Assembly: GCF_003265705.1 (NCBI RefSeq)
Contig: NW_020313005.1
Span: 21,670,835 to 21,734,834, forward strand
Reading direction: 5' to 3'
From: Callorhinus ursinus
Lineage: Eukaryota; Chordata; Mammalia; Carnivora; Otariidae
DNA: 64,000 bases
Both the position numbers and the translations under genes were made by a program. Below are positions 36,721-48,403 of this stretch, one piece after another (position 1 is the first letter of the stretch; every line of letters begins with the position of its first letter). The notes beneath the pieces were generated by a model. That model was not told the origin of the DNA. It made no database searches and worked only from the letters and a program-made list of their open reading frames with translations.

Positions 36721-37255
36721 ATGTGATCAAATATGATCAGGCTAGTGCATAGATCAGTGCCACACACTAGATTTTGGGCGTATTTTGGTCTGTTAGAAAA
36801 AAGTGCCTCCTAAAATTTTAAAGGAAGAAAGACATATATGTACAAAATAAGGGTTGACACAATGAAGGGATAGAAGATGACTGTAAAGATGAAAATTATA
36901 AAAGATTTTATAAAAGGACTTGATAAGATAAGAAGTTGTTTGAAAAAAGAAAGAACATTTAAAAAAAAGAAAAAAAAAGAAAAAAGGGAGAGAATGTGAT
37001 CAGGCAGGAGAGTAGAACAGAACCATACACTAGTGATTTAGGGTATATTTTTATCTGTTAGAAGAAACTGTATCTCAAAATTTTAAAGAGAGAACAACTT
37101 ATATATATATGCCAAAAATAAGGGTAACTACTATGAAGGGATAAAATATGACTCTAAAAATGAAAAATAAAAAATGTTTTTTTTTTAACAGAAGAGATTG
37201 ATAAGATGTTGGTTGAAAAGGGGAAAAAGAAAAAGAAAAAAAAACAGTTAACAAA
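36721..37255 (-). repeat. Two ~260-bp AT-rich tandem units in L1 leader
   Basis: Between the GC-rich promoter region and ORF1 the element carries two diverged direct copies: from gatcaggctagtgcatag (36735) and from gatcaggcaggagagtag (36998), about 263 bp apart. Shared blocks in both: ctgttagaa, aaaattttaaag, aaataagggt, atgaagggata, atgact.taaa.atgaaaa, ttgataagat, gttgaaaa. Each ends in an A/G-rich run. The same pair occurs in the L1 at 63228 and 63487, so it belongs to the element and predates both insertions. Confidence 0.85.
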
Positions 37256-37269
37256 AATTAACTTTGATG

Positions 37270-38349
37270 AACTAATAAATCATGGTAAAAAAAAGCCATG
37301 AATTCTATGTGCAGTATTCCCCTAGCGCTGGAGTTCTCCCGTTCTCCTTGATCGGTAAACTTGGTCTTGGCTGGCTAGCTGTTCGTGCTGATCTTCTGGG
37401 GGAGGGGCCTGTTGCTGTGGTTTCCAAATATCTTTGCCGGAGGCTGAATTGCCCCGCCCTTGTCGGTCCGGGCTAAGCAAGCTGCTCGGGTTTGATCTCA
37501 GGAGCTTTTTTTCCCTGCAAGCTTTCCGTACAGCCTTGGAGGACCAGGGCAAAAATGGTGGCCTCCCAATCTCCACCCAGAGGAGCTGAGAACTCGGAGC
37601 CCCGCTCCTCAGTGCGCCCCCAGAGAAAAGCAGTCACTCCCTTGTCCCCGGTCTCCGGCCGCTCTCCGTGCTCACCTGGCCTGTGACCGAGTGTTTGTAT
37701 CTCTGGCACCCGACCCCGTGTGGAGTCTCCAAACCCAGCAGATCCCTGCGGTACGTTCCCGCGCCGCTCCTCCCTGGGAAGGAAGGGGAGTCTCCCCGGC
37801 TCTGCTGCTTGTTGGGTCCCTGCTGGAGGAGCCGTGCCCCGACTGGGCCGCGGATCATAGTTTATGGCAACCCCGAGCTGAGAGCCCGCGCCTCGGCTCC
37901 GTCTCTGCAGCCGGCTTCCCCGCTCCGATACCTGGGAGCTCTGGTGCACTCAGGCTCCCCCGGTCTTTCTGTGACCCCAAGGGTCCTGAGACCCCACTGT
38001 CCCGCGAGGGTTCCACCCCCGCTTAGCCACTGGAGCGACGTCCCTCAGCGGAGCCGACTTCTAAAAGGTCCGATTTTGTGCTCCGCGGTCTATCACTTGC
38101 CAGAAGCGGCCGGCGGAGGCCCCTCCCCCGCCGTTTATCCTCCCGAATATCGCTTCAGATTCACTTCTCCGCACGTCCTACCTTCCAGTAAGTGGTCGCT
38201 TCTGTGCTCAGATAGTTGTTGCTACTCTCCTCTTTGATCTCCTGTTGAGTTCGTAGGTGTTCAGAATGGTTTGATCCCTATTCAGCTGAATTCCTGAGAC
38301 CAGACGAAATCTAGGTCTCCTACTCCTCCGCCGTCTTGCTCCGCCCCCC
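37270..38349 (-). promoter_or_regulatory. GC-rich, CpG-rich L1 5' UTR (internal promoter region)
   Basis: About 1.1 kb of GC-rich, CpG-bearing sequence in otherwise AT-rich surroundings forms the L1 5' UTR. In mammals this region holds the internal RNA polymerase II promoter that starts transcription at the element's first base, here toward decreasing coordinates. The motif ccgccgtcttg (38328-38338) lies 12-22 bases from the 5' end and differs from the YY1 site ccgccatcttg by one base. Long open frames on either strand here (for example 37473-37949 and 37668-38237) reflect high GC and lack of stops, not genes. Confidence 0.75.
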
Positions 38350-41300
38350 AAAATTCCCTTCTTTAAGTAACAAATTTTGTCTTATTATTTTGTCTGATAT
38401 TAGTGTAGCTACTCTACCTCTCTTTTGGTTACTGCTCGAATAGCATATCATTCCTGCATCCTTTTAATTTAAAAAATTTTTGACTTTGTATCTAAAATAT
38501 GCATTCTGTTGAGAGCATATAGATGGATCATGTGTTATTTTTTAGTCTATTCTGCCAAGTTCTGCCTTTGAGGTGTTTCATCCAAGTACTTTTAACATAA
38601 TTTCTAATAACGTAGGAGGTTGTACATCTACCATGTTTAAAGTGTTTTTTCTATATGTCTTATTTATTGTTTATTCCTCTATTCTATGATTTATGCTTTA
38701 ATTTTTGTTAAATAGATGCTTTCTAGTGTAATGTTTAACTCCCTTGACACTATATTTTTCTTAGGTATGTTCTTAATGGCTACCTTGGAGATTCCAATTA
38801 GCATCTTAAAACAATGTGGTTCAGGTTAATACTAACTTAATTTCAGTATTATGGAAAAACTTGTTTTAATATATCTGCATCTCCCCTCCCTTTAAAATAT
38901 TATTTGTATATAAATCACATCTCTATAGATTGCATACCCATCAGCCCTGCTTTATAAGGAAGGATTGCTTTATTGTTATCTTTTAGAATAGATAAGAGGT
39001 AAAAAGAGTTACATAAAACAAAACAAAACAAAAATGCATATTTCTTTCATAATATCTATATGTTATCTTTACTGTTGTTCTCCATTTTTTAACATGGGTT
39101 TGAATTAGTGTCTAATGTCCTTTCATTTCTGTATAAAGGACTGCCATAGTATTTCTTGAAAAGTGAGTTTCTTAGTAAAAGAAAAGGGGAGTATGTCAGA
39201 GGGGGAGACGAACCATGAGAGATGATGGACTCTGAAAAACAAACTGAGGGTTCTAGGGGGGGGAGGGGGATGGGTTATCCTGGTGATGGGTATTGAGGAG
39301 GGCACGTTCTGCGTGGAGCACTGGGTGTTGTGAACAAACAATGAATCATGGAACACTGCACCAAAAACTAATGATGTAATATATGTTGATTAACATAACA
39401 ATAAAAAAATTAAAAAAAAATCAGTTATTGTTCATCTATAAATGTCTTATTCTTTCACTTTTGTTGGGGAGTTTTGATTTTGCAAGGCATAGATTCTTGG
39501 CTGTCTTTTCTGGCGTCATTCCATTCTTTCCTATTCTCCATAGTTTCTGATGAAAAATCATAGGTTAACCTTATTGAGAGTCCCTCATACATGAAAAGTA
39601 ATTTTATGTTGCTGCTTCCAAGAGACTCTTTTTGATCTCCATTTTCATCAATTTTACTGTGAAGTGTTAAGAGGTGGATCTCTTTGTGTTTATTATACTT
39701 GGAATTTGTTGAGCTTTTTGAATGTGAAAATTGATGTTTTTCATTAAATTTGGGCTTTTTAAGCCATTATTTGTTCAAGTACTTTTTCTGCCTCTTTTCT
39801 TTTTCTAAGACTTCTACTATGTCTTTTTTGGTACACTTACTGGTGTCTCAAAGGACTCAAAGTCTCTCTTCCTTTTTCTTCCTTTTTTTTTCTTTATGCT
39901 ACTCAGACTGGGTAGTCTCTATTGGCCTATATTTGCAGATTCTTTATTCCACCAGCTAAAATCTGCTGTTGTGACACTATAATTGTGCCACTTTTAACTT
40001 TTATTGTTTTCATTTTATATTTTTACAGTTTTCAACTCTAGAATTCCAATTGAATTGTTTATTGTAAGTTCTACCTCTGAATTGATATTCTGTATTTGTG
40101 AGACACCATTGGCATACTTTTAATTCTTCAGATATGGCTTCTTTTAGTTATCTGAACATACTCATACTAGCCAATTCAAAGGTTTTGTCTACTAAGTACA
40201 GAATCTGCCACACACACCCTTGGGGACATTTTCTGTTAGTTGATGTTTTCCATGTTATAATTTCCTGTTTCTTTGCATGTCTTGTATTTTTTTTTACTGA
40301 AAACTTGATATACTAGACAATATATTGAAACAACTCTATATTTAGATCTTTCCACCTTCAGAAGTTGTTGTTGCTAGCTACATTTGTTGTCATATTTCTT
40401 AAAGCTACTTATTGTTTAGCACTTTCTTCTACTAATTCTATAGATTTTGAGTTTGTCTACTGAGCTCTGTGTAATTTCCACCCCTGTTTAATCTTTTGTT
40501 TTTATTTTTCAGTCTGGCTTCTTAGGAGTCATACCTTGCTCAGTATAATTTAGACAGCAAATAATTAGTGTGCATATTTCCTTAAAACACCTTGTCTATG
40601 TCTTCTGCCTTTTCTCCAAGAGGGTCTGTGTGAAAAGGCACAACTTCACACTTCAGATGGAAGTTTGCTGTCACTTAGCTTTCACTTTTTTCTTACACAT
40701 GGCCTCGAGGTAAGCTAGTGGTAAGTGTCTGATGTTTTCTTTTTTCCCAGGACTTTTCCTGAACATGCATAGAGCTTTGGGTAAACTTTTAGATCCCCAG
40801 GAATTTGCTGGAGCTTTCTAAACTTCCTTATGTTTGTCTAGTTCTACAGGACTTCTTTGAAATTCATAGGCAAGCTTTTGTTTGTCCCAACTGAAATCAT
40901 AACCTTAGGAAGTTGAGATATAGCCAGTTGTTTGCCTTTGTTTTAGTGATGCCCTGAAGTTAAGTTTTCCCTACCCCACCCAAGATGTGCTCTGACTCAA
41001 ATCAAATAGCCAACCACATTTTGCTTTGTATGGGAATCCCAAGTTTGGACAACAAATTAAAACTGTGCTCTGGGGGTTGTGCTTTTAACAGAGTTCCAAA
41101 AACAATCAGATTTCTCTATTGTCTACAGTGCTTTTGGACTTTGGTTACCGTGCCATTGAGCTGGGAAGAGAGGAAAGTGAGAATAGATCCAAGTTAAAAC
41201 TTTAGAGATACCACTGTTGTATAAAGTTTTAGTAATTTTTCTTGGATAAATTAGTTTCAGTTCTTACATTATCTTTGGTATTTGCCAGAGCTCTGAAATT

Positions 41301-41410
41301 ATTGATTTTAGTTGTTTTGCCTTTATTTTCATTGTTTCAGAGGGAAAGCAACTTCATTAAGTTACTCACCATTCCAAAAGTTGATCTCTGTACCTTTTTT
41401 TACCTCTATG
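38350..41410 (-). mobile_element. Old L1 (L1M-type), antisense 5' part
   Basis: Endonuclease-region sequence resumes at about 38375 (ttgtctgatattagtgtag, antisense), then the region before ORF2 (atatagatggatcatgtg), ORF1 (about 39420-40150, including 'ctgcctcttttctttttc' and 'gttttcaactctagaattcc') and an old L1 5' UTR to about 41410. It is probably the continuation of one of the old L1s left of 31284, but roughly 1.2 kb of ORF2 (between the endonuclease and the reverse transcriptase start) is missing between them. All frames are broken. Confidence 0.75.
39180..39420 (+). mobile_element. Young L1 3'-UTR fragment, sense
   Basis: From gggagtatgtcagagggggag (about 39187) to the taacataacaataaaaaaatt tail this is the distal 3' UTR of the young L1 in sense orientation, inside an old antisense L1. 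The 5' break lies just after the internal purine tract. I see no clear duplication. Confidence 0.93.
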
Positions 41411-42540
41411 TAGTAAAGAATTCAGTGCCTCAATGAATGGAAATTCAATCCACCATGAAAAAAAGGTAGAAAAAAATAAGAAAATGAGAGATAAGAAAAA
41501 TAAAAGTCTTCACAAATTGTGCATACACCGGCAAAGTTGTCTGACTGAATGGCTATTCTTCCTTAGTATTGTGGTTGACATTTTCTCAGAATTGAAGATA
41601 GCCCTGTGGAGATTTTTAGAATTTAATTGGCCTAATTACGTTTTCAAAAGTAAAACAGTCTGTGAGGACTGGAAGAACCATTATCTCAATCAAATATACT
41701 CCCATCAATTTGCATGACCAAATTAAAAACAGTCCCAGCTAGACAATCTGTCATAAAACAATAATTTAATCTTCTATGTAAAATTTTTATTTAATATTTT
41801 TTCTAAAGTGTTATGTTTTATGTAAAAGGATACTTTTTTTTAAGAAGATAGTATCTGAAAGACTTTATATAACAGAGAAATTATATATATAGAAAATTAC
41901 AAGTTTTTTTTTTCAGTATGTTCCTCAGGAATGTATTGTATTAAAATTATAATTTGCTTCTCAAAGCATCAGTTTTCTCATCTATAAGAGGTGTTTAACA
42001 ATATGGATAAACTTTATAGGACTCGTCATTTGATTAAATGTTACAGTGCACATCAAATACCTCTCAGGTATTTGCTTCAGCTATTGTTTTCATCCATACT
42101 TCTCATTACCCATTGAGAAATTTCATATGCATCTCTTTCTCTCTCAGAGTCACTGTGCCAAAGGACCAGAATTTTGTAGCCCATACAACTAAGTTTGAAA
42201 AATCTCCTCATATTTCAGACAGGGTAAGGGGAAAGATATACATGGAGCATTTTAATATACAGAGCATTTTCCATAGGAAAGGACTGTCCTCTAATACAAA
42301 TGACTTTACCAGAGTCTCATTTGACCTAGGGGAAGTGAAATTAGACAATTCTAATCTCTTTCACCTTTCCAGTCTTATAAAGCAGTGTGGGGGGGGTGGG
42401 GGGGGAGAAAACACAACCAAGAAAAGCACCAGACCAAACAAAAACTGATATTTAATCATAATAGTATAGAATACTTCCCCATCCCAACACCTCAACAACA
42501 CATAAACAGAGCTCTATATAATAAGAGAGCTGCAAGGCAT
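41411..42540. other. Unique intergenic DNA with MIR-like relic and G run
   Basis: A MIR-like 'catcagttttctcatctataag' block lies at about 41966-42060. 42388-42407 is a G-rich run (two blocks of eight or more G separated by one T) with quadruplex potential. A frame of 136 codons at 42038-42448 has no known domain and ends in this G run, so I do not call it a gene. Confidence 0.45.
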
Positions 42541-43705
42541 AAACTCTATTTAAGAAGGAATTATTAAGGAATCCCAAAGCCAACAGGGTAAAATAAAAAG
42601 AAAAATGGAGAAAATTGAAACATCTAGCACCTAAAGTTACAGGAAACATTAAACACAGCCCAATTTCTAGAAAGATTGACATAAAACCTCACACTAAAAA
42701 CTCTAAATATCTTAGTTTCTGTTTTTCAATAAACCATGTCCAGATTGCAACAAAAAATTACAAGGCATAGTAAAAGGCAAGAAAAAATAGTCTCGAGGGA
42801 AAAACAAATCAGAACCAGACTCAGATACAACAAAGAGGTTGGAATTATCAGATAAAGAATGTAAAATAACTATGATTAATATACTAAGGGCTATAATGGA
42901 AAAGGGAGCAATATGCAGAACACATGAGTACTATAATAAGAGAAATGGAAACCTCTAAAAAAGCATCAAAGTGTAATGTTAGAAATCAAAAACACTGTAA
43001 CAGAAATGGACAGTGCCTTTGATAGGCTCATCTGTAGACTAGCCATGGCCAAGGAAATAATCAGGGAGCTTAAAGATATGTTAATAGAAATTTCCCAAGC
43101 TGAAAAACAAAGAGGAAAAAAAATGAAAAACAGAAGACAATACCCAAGAATTATGGGACAATTAAAAAGATATAACATATGTGTAATGGGAAGACTAGAA
43201 GGAGAAGAAAGAGAGAATTGATAGAATAAATATTGATGCTATAATGGCTGAAAAGTTTATAAAATTACTGGCAAACATCAAACCATGGATGCAGAAAGTT
43301 CAAAATCACCAAATGGGATAAATATTAAAAAATGTACACATAGGCATATCAAATTCAAATTGTAAGAACCAAAGAAGGAGGAAAAATCTTCCAAGAAACC
43401 AGGCTGAGAAGGCACCTTCTACCTCTAAAGAGAGGTAGAAGGATAAAAAATTGCATTGGACTTCTTCCCAGAAACCATGCTAACAAGAAGCACATAGAGT
43501 GAAATAAACTGATGAAAGAAGAACAAAAACAACCTAGAAATTGATATAGAGTGAAAATTTCCTTCAAAAGTGAATGAAAAATAAAAATTTTCTCAGACTA
43601 ACCGAAACAGAAAATTTGTTGTCAGTATACCTGCCTTGCAAGAATTATTAAAATAAGTTCTTCAGAGGAAAGGGAAGTGATATAGGTCAGAAATTTGTAT
43701 TTGCA

Positions 43706-43736
43706 TTTGGATATATATATATAGAGAGAGAGAGAG
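43706..43736. repeat. (TA)n(GA)n microsatellite
   Basis: A short TA run followed by a GA run. Confidence 0.9.
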
Positions 43737-44042
43737 CGCACAAGAGCACATTAGAAATACATTAGAAAAAATAAAGGTAAAGTCTTCCATTTTACTTACA
43801 TTTATTTACTTATTCTTATGATCTACTAAACATTCAAATTAATAAGAACAACAATGTACCAGGTGATTATAGCACATAACTAAGTTAAATGAATGGCAGC
43901 AATGTTACAAAAGATGAGAGGGAAGAATAGGAATACTCTTATAAGGCACCTGCACTACATGTAAAGAGGTACTGTGTGATTAACAAATGGATTTAGATTA
44001 GTAGTTAATGTATACTGCAAACTCCAGGGAAACCTAGATTGA

Positions 44043-44235
44043 TTTTTTTTTTTTTTGAGAGAGAGAGAGTGTACAAATGGGGGGCGGTGCATAAGAAGCA
44101 GAAGAGAGAAAATCTTAAGTAGGCTCCACACTCAGCTTGGAGCCAGATGTGGGGCTCGATCTCACAACCCTGAGATCATGACCTGAGCTGAAACCAAGAG
44201 TCTGACACTCAACAAACTGAGCCACCCACGTGCCC
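44043..44235 (-). mobile_element. Can-SINE
   Basis: T run and GA-rich part on the left, gggctcgatctcacaaccc in the B-box position, ends ccacccacgtgccc. Diverged, and no clear duplication. Confidence 0.9.
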
Positions 44236-44894
44236 AAAGGTTTAATTTTCTTAAGTTCAATTGATAGACTAAGAGAAGATAGAAAATGGGAGTCATACAA
44301 AATGCTCAAATAAAACCAGAGAAGTCAGAAAAAGAGAAGTTAAAAAAGAAACAGAGAAATAGTGCAACAAATAAGAAATATGGTAGATATTTATCCAACT
44401 ATATAATTATTTTAAATATGTGGTCTAAACACACCAATTAAAAGACAGAGACTGTTAATGCGAATAAAAGAAACAAGACTAACTACATGTTGTTTACAAG
44501 AAACTCACTTTAAATATAAAAAAAGATATCAGTTGTTGCCAAGTCTTCTGGTGGATAGGTTGGTAAAGCACAAGGGACTTTTAGGATGGTAAATTATTCT
44601 GTATGACATTGTAATGGTGAATGCATGGCATTAGGCACTTGTTAAAACCTATAGAACCTTACTTCACAAAAAGCAAATGGTAATATAAAATATGGATTTT
44701 AGTTAATAATATATTAATATTGGTTCATTAATTGTAATGAATGTATCAACCTAATACAAGATGTTAATAATAGGAAAATTGTGTGTGTGTAGAGATATAT
44801 AAGGATATACATGGACTCTCTGTAGTATGTACTCAATTTTTTTGTAAATCTAAAACTTTTCTAAAAAATAAAGTCTACTAGTTAAAAAAAATCT

Positions 44895-46165
44895 GTTCCT
44901 AATTAGAACTAATCAACCAACCAAAGAAGATGGACAAAAACTCTTTAGCAAATTTCCATAATCTGAAACATTATATCTAGAAAATAATAGGGCTAACATT
45001 ATTTTTAATATTAAATCATTTAAAGTCCCCTCCCCCACCCCTGTCCTGCCCTGAATCTGGAAAACATAAAAGACTTCTTGCTATCACTATTTATCAGGCT
45101 ATACCAGAGTTCTAGCCAGTGCATTATGGCAAAAAAAAATAAATAAATAAAAAATAAAGTAGAAGGATATAAGCACTGGGAAGGAAGAAAAGCTTGCTTT
45201 ATAGGCAATATGGTTGTGTGTGCAAACATCACAAAATATCTATAAAGTAAATTATTAGAATTAATGAATGATTATAGTATGGCTACTGGAATTATAATGT
45301 CAAAATATAAAATCAATCCATAAAAATTTTACAAATAATTTTTAAAAAGACAGAAAACCAATTAAAAGAAAACTAGGCAAAAGTATAAACAGACACCTGA
45401 CCAGTGTGTCATACATAAATGGCCTATTTCAAAAGATGTTTAACATCATAACATTTTAGAGAGATACATTAGCCACTAGAATATGTAAAATGAAAAGGAA
45501 CATGTTGGTGATACCAAATTTAGGCAAATATATTTAGCAATGGGAACTGTCTCGCACTGTTGGTGGTAGTAGTATAAGATGGATATTTTAGAAAAAATTC
45601 TTCACTATTAAAGCTGAATATAAATATACCCTTGATTCAGCAATTCTATTCATAAATATATACCCAAAGAGAAATGCATACACATATTCACTGAAGAAAT
45701 ATAGATAAAGTTATTTATAATGATACTATTTAAAAGACCCCAAATTGGAAACACCATGTACATTTATTGTAAAATGATATATTCTTAAAATACAATAACA
45801 TACAGCAATGAAAATAGAGAAGTTCTACTATTTAAAATCACACAGATGATTATCACAAACACAAGAGGGAACATAAATAAATTCATTAATTACAAAGTTC
45901 AAATCGAGACACAATTAATTGATTGTTACAGAAATTAGGCTAGTGCTTACCTTTGGCAGGAAGAGTGACAAAGAGAGATGGCGAGGTAGATTTCAAGGAT
46001 ACTGTTATGTTCTATATTTTTATCTGGAAAGTGGTTATACAAAGTGGTTATTCACTTTGAGAGAATTAAAAGACCTATACACTTATAATTTGCACACTTT
46101 TCTTAATAACACACAATTCAGTAAAAAATTACCTCCAAACCTCAGACTTTTTGAGTTGTGTGGAT
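44895..46165 (+). mobile_element. Old L1 ORF2-to-3' end fragment, sense
   Basis: Reverse-transcriptase-region sequence ('cttcttgctatcactatttatc', 'gttctagccagtgcattatgg') is followed by C-terminal ('ggcaaatatatttagcaatgg', 'ctgttggtggtagtagtat') and 3'-UTR-like sequence ('aggctagtgcttacctttgg'). All frames are broken. It may be a separate insertion from the L1 that ends at 44890. Confidence 0.65.
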
Positions 46166-47109
46166 GAGAAGTAACATCTGTAAAGCATCTATCATATAAC
46201 AGTGGTAATTATGATTACCATATGACTTCAAGCAAGATATGTGATATTTATAAACCCCAATTTCTTTATTTGTAGAATGAGACACCTCCAAATTTACCTG
46301 ACTGAGCAGTGCTAATGGCTAAAGGTGGTAAAGTCTAAAAGCTGTCACATTTTCTTACCTGTATTAAGAACATAATAAATGTCTAAAAATAAACAAAACT
46401 AAAGCTAAGCCCAGAACCCAATCAAAACGAACAAAAAGCCTGGATAATTGAAAGGAAGCATATGTTGGTTTTTCTTTCATACAATAGAAAATTTCCTTCT
46501 TTTAATTGAGGGAAATTGTCTCAATCAAATTTAAAATTTTGACCTAAAGCTATATAGTGTATTAGCTTTGTTTTATTTTTTAAAATTCCCTTCATTTGTG
46601 AACAAAAGTGGAATTTTGAGAGCTGACTCTGAAAAAAGGCAAAAAATTAGACCCTCCCGCTAATTAAAAGTTCATCTCCAATAGCTTCCTGGTCCTCTCA
46701 CCAACATTCATCCACTGAAAAAAATATAAATATATGATCCCAGATGACTTCCTAGTCCAAAAAAATGAAGTTTTATATTTCAAAATGTTCTATCATATTC
46801 AAATTTACTTTCCTGTAATGTCTACATATGGAACCTAGTTCAAAGTTTTGGAGTAACAAGAACAGCAACAGGAATAAGATCCCTTCACTTTTTATAAGAT
46901 ATCCTTTCATATTTTTGAACATAGCTGTCTTGGTATCCCACAGCATTTTTTTTCTGACATAACATTAAATATTACTCAAATTTATTAGGTCATTAATTTT
47001 TGAATTTATCCAATCATAAGGCAAATCTGATTGACTCCCAACTGGAGTAGTTTGGGATAATCCAGGGGAGAGGAAAATGTCAAAAAAGAAGACTATGATA
47101 TTCTGTAAT
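46166..47109. other. Unique intergenic DNA
   Basis: AT-rich, no gene recognised. A MIR-like block may lie at 46225-46290 (cccaatttctttatttgtag). Confidence 0.45.
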
Positions 47110-47318
47110 ATCCTGTATGTGTTTTTAAGATTTATTTATTAATTTGAGGGGGGAGGGGCAGAGGGAGAGAATGTCAAGCAACACCACCCCCCCACCCCGA
47201 GCATGATGCCTGATGTGGGGCTCAATCTCATGACACTGAGATTGTGACCTCAGCCCAAATCAAGAGTCAAATGCTTAACCGACTGAGCCACCCAGAAGCC
47301 CCATCCTGTAAATGTTTT
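47110..47318 (-). mobile_element. Can-SINE with imperfect 16-bp TSD
   Basis: Body 47126-47302. Flanks atcctgtatgtgtttt (47110-47125) and atcctgtaaatgtttt (47303-47318) differ at two bases. A C run (accacccccccaccccg) near 47180 is a local expansion. Confidence 0.92.
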
Positions 47319-47593
47319 GAGGGCACTTATGGGAACACATGAAGGTACATCCTACTTAGGAGAGTCAGGAAGCCTTCAAATGGATCTCAAATTTGAAATG
47401 ATACTTGGAGGTTGATTAAGAGCCTGACACCCTAGCTGGCCTTTGAAAGCACCCCAGGGGGGACGTTGAGGCACCTCATTATAGCCTGGTGGGTGTGGAA
47501 GTCTATGCGCCCCACTCAGCTTTTACTAAAATGGGTGATGGTGAGACTAAAGCTTTTTCTATGATGCTTGGTTGAAGTGGAGTGGTATCATTT

Positions 47594-47853
47594 AAAAGTT
47601 TCCTGTTTTTCAGGGGCACCTGTATGGGTTAGCAGGTTAAGTGCTGGACTCTTGGTTTTGGCTCAGGTCATGATTTCATGCATTGTGAGATCCAGCCCTG
47701 AACCCAGGGGGAGTCCAGCCCTTAGTCAAGCCCCGCCTCCACGTTCAGCGGGAAGTCTGCTTTGAAGATTTTGTCCCTCAGCCCCTCTCTCCACTAGCTC
47801 TCACTCTCAAATAAATAAATAAATATTTAAAAAAATAAAAGTTTTCTGCCTTT
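47594..47853 (+). mobile_element. Can-SINE with diverged 17-bp TSD
   Basis: Body about 47611-47836, head ggggcacctgtatgggttag (diverged), tail aaataaataaataaat then A-rich. Flanks aaaagtttcctgttttt and aaaagttttctgccttt share 14 of 17 bases. Confidence 0.88.
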
Positions 47854-48156
47854 CTAGGCTGCCCCTTTTCTAGTCGTTTGTCTCAGCCAGCAAGCCTTTG
47901 TTGGGGCTTTTTTTCTGTTCTGTCTACATCCGTTGGTGTTTTTCAGTTGCCAGTAGCCTTACCTGCATGTCTGGGATACATGAGGTAAAACAGAAACTTA
48001 AAACTCACCAACTGTGTTTCTCAGACCTTGAGGTCCCTTGCCAGTCTTCCTTCTTCTCTTCACCTTTTCAGAGTTGTCTTTTGTTTGTTTTATATATGAA
48101 GTCCAAGGAACAGGGAAAAGTATGCCCACTCTACTTTCCTAGAGATGAAATGTCCA

Positions 48157-48403
48157 TAAACTGTTTTTTTATTTTTTTATTTTTTATTTTTTTTTAAAGA
48201 TTTTATTTATTTATTTGAGAGACAGAGAGAATGAGAGAAAGAAAGCACATGAGAGGGGGGGAGGGTCAGAGGGAGAAGCAGACTCCCCGCTGCGCAGGGA
48301 GCCCGATGCGGGACTCGATCCCGGGACTCCAGGATCATGACCTGAGCCGAAGGCAGTCGCTTAACCAACTGAGCCACCCAGGCGCCCCTAAACTGTTTTT
48401 TTA
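48157..48403 (-). mobile_element. Can-SINE with perfect 15-bp TSD
   Basis: Body 48172-48388, ending ccacccaggcgcccc. Perfect flanks taaactgttttttta at 48157-48171 and 48389-48403. It keeps CpG sites in the gggactcgatcccgggact region (about 48311-48329), which suggests a young copy. Confidence 0.97.

Larger units (their letters stand above)
31284..38366 (-). mobile_element. Near-full-length young L1 (7.06 kb), antisense
   Basis: The body is 31291-38349, read right to left: GC-rich 5' UTR (37270-38349), AT-rich leader with two tandem units (36600-37260), ORF1 (36524 to 35635), ORF2 (35553 to 31744), and 3' UTR (31743 to 31291). The 5' end (ggggggcggagcaagacggc on the element strand) looks complete because it starts with a G-run and has a YY1-like site near position +12. 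Flanks share only ttctttaa (31284-31291 and 38359-38366) or an imperfect match around aattcttcatttctttaa, so the duplication is diverged or missing. All three open units carry lesions, so it should not be autonomous. Confidence 0.95.
42560..44890 (+). mobile_element. Old L1 (L1M-type), sense, with SINE
   Basis: ORF1 sequence is clear (42976-43221: MLEIKNTVTEMDSAFDRLICRLAMAKEIIRELKD, the same coiled-coil segment as in the L1 at 12427), followed by the ORF1 tail (43230-43650). It then jumps to an old L1 3' end (ttgtaaatctaaaacttttc, aaaaaataaagtctactag) at about 44850-44885. Most of ORF2 is absent, so a large internal deletion is likely. A SINE lies at 44043-44235. Confidence 0.75.

Noticed and set aside
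37473..38237. Long open frames of 111-189 codons on both strands in the GC-rich part
   Set aside because: They lie in the L1 5' UTR, overlap each other on opposite strands, and have Pro/Ser/Arg-rich composition from high GC without domains.
42038..42448. 136-codon frame in unique DNA
   Set aside because: No domain, low-complexity end in a G run, and no splice or promoter context.
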